Part shown: positions 36,412-40,593 of the stretch, in pieces
Layout of the letters: each line of letters starts with the position of its first letter
Position numbering within the stretch: position 1 is the first letter of the stretch
Assembly (NCBI RefSeq): GCF_000764655.1
Contig: NZ_JRGL01000027.1
Span: 1 to 40,593 of the forward strand
Length of the DNA stretch: 40,593 nucleotides
Source of the DNA: Aeromonas aquatica
GTDB lineage: Bacteria > Pseudomonadota > Gammaproteobacteria > Enterobacterales > Aeromonadaceae
Direction: 5' to 3'
Notes under the pieces: generated by a model
The model's input: only the letters and a program-made list of their open reading frames with translations
Databases searched by the model: none
What the model was told of the DNA's origin: nothing
Position numbers and translations under genes: made by a program

Positions 36412-36441
36412 GTAGGTTCGAATAGCGCAGCTTATTCGGAC
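36412..36441. repeat. palindromic intergenic repeat, GTAGG...GCGCAGC family, copy 1
   Basis: GTAGGTTCGAATA-GCGCAGCT-TATTCGGAC forms an imperfect nine-bp stem. The copy at 36526-36556 shares the GTAGG start and the GCGCAGC core but has different stem arms, so pairing is kept while sequence varies. Confidence 0.65.
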
Positions 36442-36525
36442 ATTCGCGATCCGGGCGGAGTTAATCCGAACTTCCGATCCTGCGGATGCCCCTGATGGCG
36501 TGGCTTTGCCACGCAGTGGAACACC

Positions 36526-36556
36526 GTAGGGTGCAATAAGCGCAGCGCATTGCACC
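36526..36556. repeat. palindromic intergenic repeat, GTAGG...GCGCAGC family, copy 2
   Basis: GTAGGGTGCAATAAGCGCAG followed by CGCATTGCACC has perfect eight-bp arms GGTGCAAT and ATTGCACC around the GCGCAGC core. Elements of this shape are widespread in gammaproteobacterial intergenic regions. Confidence 0.7.
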
Positions 36557-36695
36557 GCAGGAAATCGTCTGTTCCACGACGACAGACTCTCGCCGGATTC
36601 CCGAACCAGCGTTAGCCCCTTGATGCGGCTGCGCCCCATGGGACGCGAGGGCTCCGCCCTCGACGGGGTTTCGCCCGCCCTTCGGGCCTGGGCGA

Positions 36696-36721
36696 GTGAC
36701 TTTGGAAAGACCCAAAGTCAC
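36696..36721. repeat. perfect inverted repeat
   Basis: GTGACTTTGG and CCAAAGTCAC are 10-bp perfect arms around AAAGAC. The sequence resembles an intergenic repeat core seen in many proteobacteria. No protein is encoded. Confidence 0.6.
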
Positions 36722-36938
36722 CAAAGGTCTTCTCCCCCGCCAAGCCGCCCGCCTACGGCGGTTTCCCTCGCCTCACTCTCTGGATCGGACGGAACGCCGC
36801 AGATGGTACATCCCTGTACCAACTGCGGCTGCGCCGTCATCCCTGACGGCGCTCCTGACCCACAGAGTTCGACTCGGCGGCTTGGAGGTGGATCAAAACC
36901 GTGCCAGACCTCAGCTTCCGCCTAAACCGCAGATATGC

Positions 36939-36974
36939 ACCCTCTCCCCCTGGGAGAGGGCTGGGGTGAGGGGA
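36939..36974. repeat. interspersed repeat, copy 2 (CCCTCTCC...GGAGAGGG...GTGAGGG type)
   Basis: CACCCTCTCCCCCTGGGAGA followed by GGGCTGGGGTGAGGGG matches the copy at 36338-36372, with the same stem and GTGAGGGG tail. The two copies bracket the palindrome cluster. Confidence 0.75.
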
Positions 36975-37129
36975 GTTTTCGCACTTCTGCTCACCCAACA
37001 GCCCACTTAAAACGGCAGTTGCTCACTAATTGATTGAACCAGCTCAGATTTCTATCAACCACCCCTTCCCATGCCTCGATCAGAGCCCTTAAGATAGCCA
37101 AACGACAATCCATCTCTCGGGAGAGCGCC

Positions 37130-37198
37130 ATGGAGGCGATTGTTGCTATCTCGCAGGTTAAAAGCAGTGTACTGGGGGCTGTAACTCAGGGGCGGTAG
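37130..37198 (+). CDS. putative 22-aa leader peptide embedded in the second JUMPStart element
   Basis: The frame starts at ATG 37130, with GGGAG about six bases upstream, reads MEAIVAIS followed by QVKSSVLGAVTQGR and stops at the TAG of the ops core GGCGGTAG (37196-37198). The last 14 residues match the leader frame at 1501-1566 except Val for Ile, while the first eight do not. Of the four nucleotide differences in the shared 45 bases, three are synonymous (Ser, Leu, Gly codons). This suggests a translated peptide. No function is known. Confidence 0.5.
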   Translation: MEAIVAISQVKSSVLGAVTQGR

Positions 37199-37202
37199 CG
37201 TG
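37154..37202 (+). promoter_or_regulatory. JUMPStart element with perfect ops site, upstream of the cassette array
   Basis: CAGGTTAAAAGCAGTGTACT, then GGGGGCTGTAACTCAGG, ends in GGCGGTAGCGTG (37191-37202), an exact match to the E. coli ops sequence that recruits RfaH. It points toward the gene cassettes, whose first gene starts 236 bases later. It is nearly identical to the copy before rmlB. No polysaccharide gene follows within the window, which is unusual for this element. Confidence 0.9.
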
Positions 37203-37437
37203 GCCGACGCTTGCCATCGCCGACTCCGTCACTATTTCTTTATACAGTGGTAATGGAAGCGTTAAACAAGGAAGTCAAGCGATCACGTTCAGCTACAGAG
37301 ATAGGCTGGTAATGTAAAGATTTAAAATACGTTTTTCACGGTGGTGAGTGAGGGTGTGGCGGAGTTATATTGAAGGCTCTGCTATCGGACTTATATTGGC
37401 TTCCATTTAATCACTGTTATGCATCAGGAATCGCGAT

Positions 37438-37776
37438 ATGGATTACCAGACGAGTGTTGAACTTGCCTTGCACCTTGGCTACGAAGAGGTTCATGACCCG
37501 CAAGCATTCAAAGGTCGATACTTCATTAAAGATGGAAAGAAGTGGATTCATGACATTGAAGCTCTAATGCGATATTTTGGTATCAGTCTGCATTCCGACT
37601 TGGAAGATCTTGGATATGACCTAAATAACTACCACAGTTATAAAGATTATTCTAACGAGATGGCCAGGCAAGAAATGCAATCCATCTATCAGGGCATCAC
37701 ACACGAAGACGGAGAGGCCACATATTTAAGTGACGGTATGTGGCTTCATCCTGATGGAACACTTGAACAAAGATAA
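37438..37776 (+). CDS. hypothetical 112-aa protein, first gene of the cassette array
   Basis: I do not recognise this protein. It is acidic, has no membrane helix or signal peptide, and is probably cytoplasmic. The first part contains ELALHLGYEEVHDPQAFKGR, then WIHDIEALMRYFGISLH. The C-terminal residues 79-108 share a module with the gene at 39713-40222: EM-x2-[IL]Y, then YLSDGMWLHPDGT against YLSDGVWLSNDGS. AGGA lies about eight bases before ATG 37438. GC content is lower than in the trp genes, suggesting transfer. It is followed by a remnant attC end and preceded by the JUMPStart element. Confidence 0.8.
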   Translation: MDYQTSVELALHLGYEEVHDPQAFKGRYFIKDGKKWIHDIEALMRYFGISLHSDLEDLGYDLNNYHSYKDYSNEMARQEMQSIYQGITHEDGEATYLSDGMWLHPDGTLEQR

Positions 37777-37798
37777 TGGCATAATTCAGGCGTTAGGC
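37777..37798 (+). other. remnant attC (only the R' end)
   Basis: CAGGCGTTAGGC, ending with the core GTTAGGC (37792-37798), is the typical right end of an attC site. Only 15 bases separate it from the preceding stop, and no RYYYAAC partner is present, so the left half and hairpin are missing. The boundary with the next cassette is still clear. Confidence 0.6.
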
Positions 37799-37820
37799 GA
37801 CTCACGTGCGCACTCTTCAA

Positions 37821-38420
37821 ATGACGACTGAAGCAAAGCTTGAGAGAGCACTTCAACGCCTCCATGACGCTATCGCACGCGGGCGAACAGTCCCATACTG
37901 CCGCAGCCTTTGGAGCCAGTTCGTTCGCCTCCGTGACGGCGAGCGCTGCGTTGTTTGCCACGACGACAGTAGCGTGGCTGCGCATCACATCATACGCAAA
38001 AGCCTTTTTGCTGAGGCACACCTCCAGACCGGCAACGGCATCAGCCTTTGCCGCTCGTGCCATAAGCAACCTCACGAAGTTTTCAACCGCCGTCCGAATC
38101 TCAACCTGCCAATGGACGCCGAAGGTGGTGAGGACATCGAGTTACTTACCGAGTTTTTCTGGCGCCTTCTAACCGATGCCAAAGAGCGCAATCTACTTCG
38201 CGACGATTTCTACTTCCTTAGCGATCACGCCCTTGGAGCCTTCAAGATTACTCAAGGCTTCGCCCCTCATACTCCGTTTCCCGGAGGGCGATTAGAGCAG
38301 GCGTATCTTATCTGGCGGCAGACTCCTCGCGGAATGCTCGACGCAGTGCTTGCCGCTAACGGATTTGCACTTCCGCCGGGCTTCATCCAACAAGGCCATT
38401 TGACAGTATGGTTCGATTGA
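37821..38420 (+). CDS. HNH endonuclease-domain protein (gene cassette)
   Basis: The 199-residue product is a probable metal-dependent nuclease. The HNH/zinc-finger core lies at about 41-85: Cys43-x2-Cys46 (RCVVCHDD), AHHIIRKS with His55/His56, Asn72 in GNGISLC and Cys77-x2-Cys80-His81. The C-terminal 110 residues, with LLTEFFWRLLTDAKE and FPGGRLEQAYLIWRQ, match no domain I know. There is no signal peptide or membrane helix. I chose ATG 37821; GTG 37806 is an in-frame alternative and neither has a Shine-Dalgarno site, which is common in cassettes. It could be a defence, toxin or housekeeping nuclease. No immunity-type partner is evident. Confidence 0.8.
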   Translation: MTTEAKLERALQRLHDAIARGRTVPYCRSLWSQFVRLRDGERCVVCHDDSSVAAHHIIRKSLFAEAHLQTGNGISLCRSCHKQPHEVFNRRPNLNLPMDAEGGEDIELLTEFFWRLLTDAKERNLLRDDFYFLSDHALGAFKITQGFAPHTPFPGGRLEQAYLIWRQTPRGMLDAVLAANGFALPPGFIQQGHLTVWFD

Positions 38421-38436
38421 ATTTCCAAGAACCGTC

Positions 38437-38526
38437 GCCTAACCATGCACTGCAGCGAACCCGGTATGAGCGTCGCGGTTGCAATCGTGGCGTCCCGCGG
38501 GCCGGTCGCTGAGCTTGGCGTTAAGT
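38437..38526 (+). other. attC site of the HNH cassette
   Basis: The site runs from GCCTAAC (R'', 38437-38443) to GTTAAGT (R', 38520-38526), about 90 bases. Inner arms GCAGCGA...CCGG and CCGG...TCGCTG pair, and the right end GCTGAGCTTGGCGTTA is the classic attC form. Confidence 0.88.
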
Positions 38527-38539
38527 CAAAAGGAGCGTC

Positions 38540-38945
38540 ATGCAAAATTATATTTTATCTCTTCTAAGAGTTTTGGTTTTAGTAGCAATGCACTAGCATC
38601 TGATTTCCCTCAAAATGTTGAAGGGAATCGTCAAGTGATTCAAGCGCTACTTAAATACGGAGCCAATTCAAGCAAGTTACATCCTTTAGAACATCATTTT
38701 TATAGTGGCTCGCAAGAGTCCCTGGAAGCATTAATGAAAAAAGGGGAAAGTCTTGGCTATAGACCGGAGAATTTTGGCGAAGGTAATAGCGAAGATACAA
38801 AGTATCTGGTACGTTGACCTAATTAAAGAAACAAAACCCAGACTTAAATTTAATTAACAAGGGAAATTCCGTAATGTTGAGTCTTGCTTCGGAATTTAAA
38901 GCAGAATACGGCGGTTGGTGAACGCCAATAGTCCAATACTTTAAC
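38540..38945 (+). pseudogene. decayed cassette gene for an exported RraB-like protein
   Basis: No single frame is intact, but the pieces join into one RraB-like protein. ATG 38540 (GGAG upstream) gives MQNYILSLLRVLVLVA, a signal peptide. The frame then shifts near 38586 to NALASDFPQNVEGNRQVIQA, LLKYGANSSKLHPLEHHFYS and EALMKKGESLGY. It shifts again near 38806 to WYVDLIKETKP and near 38852 to MLSLASEFKAEYGGW, then TGA and TPIVQ. E. coli RraB has [20 protein letters not shown] and EYDGWGT at the same places, so the TGA replaces a Gly codon. RraB is a cytoplasmic RNase E inhibitor; a signal peptide is unexpected. Three shifts plus a nonsense codon indicate a pseudogene. Confidence 0.7.
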
Positions 38946-39068
38946 AAGGCGCTGCAGCACGCACTCCGTGCGCTCGACAGTTTGTAAGTCGCCTTTTTGT
39001 GGTTTTGCTACGCAAAAATATTCCACAAAAAATCAACTTACAAACTGCGGCTGAGCTTAGCGTTAGGC
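38939..39068 (+). other. attC site (130 bp) of the RraB-like cassette
   Basis: The site runs from CTTTAAC (38939-38945; first base off consensus) to GTTAGGC (39062-39068). Long arms CAGTTTGTAAGT and ACTTACAAACTG and the inner pair TTTTTGTGG and CCACAAAAA form an extended hairpin. The right end GCGGCTGAGCTTAGCGTTAG is typical. Confidence 0.88.
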
Positions 39069-39088
39069 ATTTAATCAGAGGCAATGCG

Positions 39089-39547
39089 ATGGAAGAGATA
39101 GGCAATCTAATTAAATCTCCGGCATTCTGGGTTTCAAGCGTAATAATTGCATTTTTGATGAGTTTCTTTGCAAGTTATGCAAAAGATTGGACCGACAAAT
39201 ATTTCATCAAGCGTACAGCGAAGAAAGATGAAGAGGCTAGATTGAGAAGATCCAACTTTGATGAAAAGGTCATCAAGCTAAGCGAGAATCCAATTCTGCT
39301 ATCGTTATACCAAACAAATATTATCTACCAAAAGCTCCGTCAAGTTCTTTATCTTTTGGTCATGTATGTTTTCTTGGCATTTTCGGTTTATTCCGCATTA
39401 CGTGACGAATTCGTTCCGGCTATAGGAATGCTTATTATGTTGGGTGTTATAGGTGTGCAAATGTGGTCCGTATCTAGAAGACTTGTGGACCTAAGGGCTG
39501 TCGTAAATGCAGTTCTTGGCGACAGCGACGAACATTTTGTGGGGTAA
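39089..39547 (+). CDS. hypothetical inner-membrane protein (gene cassette)
   Basis: I do not recognise this 152-residue protein. It has a transmembrane helix at about 13-30 (FWVSSVIIAFLMSFFASYA), a charged cytoplasmic-looking segment at 31-75 (KRTAKKDEEARLRRSNFDEK) and two further helices at about 86-104 and 109-127. There is no catalytic motif. Start ATG 39089 follows AGAGG; the frame stays open upstream through the attC site but that part is not expected to be translated. AT-rich codon use fits an acquired cassette. Confidence 0.8.
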   Translation: MEEIGNLIKSPAFWVSSVIIAFLMSFFASYAKDWTDKYFIKRTAKKDEEARLRRSNFDEKVIKLSENPILLSLYQTNIIYQKLRQVLYLLVMYVFLAFSVYSALRDEFVPAIGMLIMLGVIGVQMWSVSRRLVDLRAVVNAVLGDSDEHFVG

Positions 39548-39566
39548 GCGAAGCAGGGATGTGTAT

Positions 39567-39692
39567 GCCTAACCAGACGTTCAACAGGGACAGTTTGCAG
39601 CGGGGCATTTTGCTGCGCAAAATTGTACGCCCCGCCGCAAATCACTCCGCCGGCAAGCCGGCTCCATTCTGCCGGTGAACTTGGTGTTAGAT
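39567..39692 (+). other. attC site of the membrane-protein cassette
   Basis: The site runs from GCCTAAC (39567-39573) to GTTAGAT (39686-39692), 126 bases. Inner arms GGGGC...GCGCAAAATTGTACGCCCC and CCGGCAAGCCGG can pair, and ACTTGGTGTTAGAT is a typical right end. Confidence 0.87.
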
Positions 39693-39712
39693 GCCCCTGA
39701 AGGACAGGACTG

Positions 39713-40222
39713 ATGACTTCGTTCGAGATACATCCATCAAACAAGGCCGGACTGAACAGCCGAGAGAGCTACATCGTCGTACGCAACAGAGTGAGCTTTC
39801 TTCGGATTTTGGGTGCAAATCCACAGTGGGAGCTTATGACGGCAACAGCAAGTGAGGACAATGGTCGAATTAAAGTTTGCAACAACAGGCCACGTCTGGT
39901 TCAAGCTGCATGGCGACTGGGCGTTGAAATCGATACAAAACCAGAGGTTAGATCCGATTGGAAAGATAGAGAGTATGTAAGCATTTGCGTTATAAACACG
40001 AAAAATTCAACTAATGTCGACACAGACCGGAAAGAAATAGACGCCCTGCTATCTCGATTCTTCGAACTATACGATAGCTACCAATCCGCCGAGACAAGAG
40101 GTACATATGAAATGCGTGATCTCTACGATGCCCTGGCCATCGATGATAGCGGAGGTGACGTTTATCTCAGCGATGGCGTTTGGTTAAGTAATGATGGCTC
40201 AATGCACGACCGGGGTCGCTAA
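39713..40222 (+). CDS. hypothetical 169-aa protein sharing a C-terminal module with the first cassette protein
   Basis: I do not recognise the family. The protein is soluble, with no signal peptide or helix. The N-terminal 125 residues contain YIVVRNRVSFLRILGANPQW and FFELYDSY. The C-terminal part (133-163) has EMRDLYDALA and YLSDGVWLSNDGS, matching EMQSIYQGIT and YLSDGMWLHPDGT in the 112-aa protein at 37438-37776, with one gap. AAGGAC lies about seven bases before ATG 39713. It is enclosed by attC sites on both sides, so it is a complete cassette. Function is unknown. Confidence 0.82.
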   Translation: MTSFEIHPSNKAGLNSRESYIVVRNRVSFLRILGANPQWELMTATASEDNGRIKVCNNRPRLVQAAWRLGVEIDTKPEVRSDWKDREYVSICVINTKNSTNVDTDRKEIDALLSRFFELYDSYQSAETRGTYEMRDLYDALAIDDSGGDVYLSDGVWLSNDGSMHDRGR

Positions 40223-40223
40223 C

Positions 40224-40314
40224 ATCTAACACTGGAGTCGAGAGGGACAGCCACAAACTGCGCTTGTGGTTCTCTACGCTTCGCTCCGGCGGCCCCTCAC
40301 TTCATTCGTTAGAA
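40224..40314 (+). other. attC site of the last visible cassette
   Basis: The site runs from ATCTAAC (40224-40230) to GTTAGAA (40308-40314; last base off consensus), 91 bases. Right-hand GGCCCCTCACTTCATTCGTTAG and left-hand GAGAGGGACAGCC are typical of 3' attC ends. No further attC follows before the window edge. Confidence 0.78.
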
Positions 40315-40331
40315 ACAAAAAATCAGTCCCC

Positions 40332-40592
40332 CTATTTTTCTGAGCAAGGCGTTGCATCGCCAGAACACAAGAGATGGGCGTCCAAGTTTTGATTTTTTTG
40401 CTCCGCCACAATGCATCCAACCACCCTTACCAATCCCACGCCAACCGCCCCCTTCCCCACACCCGCCACTCCATCAACATCAACATCAATACCATCCCCT
40501 GGCAGCCAGACCCAGTAGACCTCGGAGAGGATCACTGCCTCACCTCGGGCGGTGAGGTAGGCCTCCAGCTTGAAGGGTAATCCCCCCGAAAA
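40332..40592 (-). CDS. possible C-terminal end of a minus-strand gene entering from the right
   Basis: The minus-strand frame is open from the window edge to a stop at 40332. Its first part, GLPFKLEAYLTARGEAVILS then EVYWVWLPGDG, looks like real protein, but the following 30 residues are Gly/Val-rich and of low complexity. I do not recognise it. It may be the end of a gene truncated where the cassette array was inserted, or a chance frame. The array ends at 40314, so the flank begins here. A (CATCAA)3 run lies at 40472-40489. Confidence 0.35.
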   Translation of the reverse strand, partial: FSGGLPFKLEAYLTARGEAVILSEVYWVWLPGDGIDVDVDGVAGVGKGAVGVGLVRVVGCIVAEQKNQNLDAHLLCSGDATPCSEK

Positions 40593-40593
40593 T

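Larger units (their letters stand above)
36306..37129. other. gene-free, palindrome-rich intergenic region
   Basis: This 820-base stretch contains no coding frame that I can support. It is packed with short palindromes. Besides those listed separately, GCGTGGC-TTT-GCCACGC lies near 36498-36514, CGAGGGC-TCC-GCCCTCG near 36647, and hairpins around GCCGTCATCCCTGACGGC near 36834. It seems to be a mosaic of interspersed repeats, separating the trp terminator from the second JUMPStart element. The last part (37000-37129) is less repetitive and may hold the promoter of the JUMPStart transcript. Confidence 0.6.

Noticed and set aside
36338..36974. CRISPR-like array
   Set aside because: The repeats are dispersed palindromes of different families without regular spacing or unique spacers.
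37261..37267. GTTAAAC, a match to the GTTRRRY core, as a possible attI or attC end before the first cassette
   Set aside because: No partner RYYYAAC, hairpin or integrase is nearby, and a seven-base degenerate match is expected by chance.

Overview
The window looks like the chromosome of a GC-rich gammaproteobacterium, most probably Aeromonas. This is inferred from PhoPQ, HexR/PykA, TesB and FadE proteins close to enteric ones, an AheABC-type RND pump with an AcrR-type operator, and a rluB-scpB-scpA-yciO-rnm block before a trp operon with separate trpG and trpD but fused trpCF. No database search was possible.

Layout: 1-1570 is the start of a dTDP-rhamnose/O-antigen operon on the minus strand (rmlB, rmlD) behind a JUMPStart/ops leader. 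2193-4260 is a PhoP/PhoQ-type two-component system. 4804-8578 is glk, hexR and pykA, with HexR-like boxes before hexR and pykA. 8779-11805 is fadE with a PsrA-type TetR gene. 12283-13185 is ycdX and tRNA-Thr(CGT). 13438-14433 is a sulfate-binding protein. 14772-21342 is the aheA-aheB-aheC efflux operon with divergent aheR around a clear AcrR-type operator. 21503-24387 carries a methyltransferase, a dicarboxylate/amino-acid symporter and tesB. 24641-28884 is rluB, scpB, scpA, yciO and rnm on the minus strand. 28943-36305 is a full trp operon with a Trp-Trp-Trp leader peptide, attenuator, trpE-G-D-CF-B-A and a terminator, with a (CCAG)15 microsatellite between trpA and the terminator.

The accessory part is 36306-40593. 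A run of palindromic intergenic repeats (36338-36974) is followed by a second JUMPStart/ops element (37154-37202) and then by lower-GC gene cassettes, all on the plus strand, separated by integron attC sites (38437-38526, 38939-39068, 39567-39692, 40224-40314, plus a remnant at 37792). No integron integrase is visible, so within this window it is a CALIN-type array. Cassette contents are a 112-aa protein, an HNH nuclease, a decayed exported RraB-like gene, a three-helix membrane protein and a 169-aa protein whose C-terminus matches the 112-aa protein.

The most unusual feature is the pairing of an RfaH recruitment site with an integron cassette array. In addition, both JUMPStart elements in the window (1500-1545 minus and 37154-37202 plus) contain a short ORF with a Shine-Dalgarno sequence. 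Both ORFs end in QVKSS[IV]LGAVTQGR, and the stop codon is the TAG of the ops GGCGGTAG. Three of four nucleotide differences in the shared stretch are synonymous and the fourth is Ile/Val, which suggests a translated leader peptide ending at the RfaH loading site.
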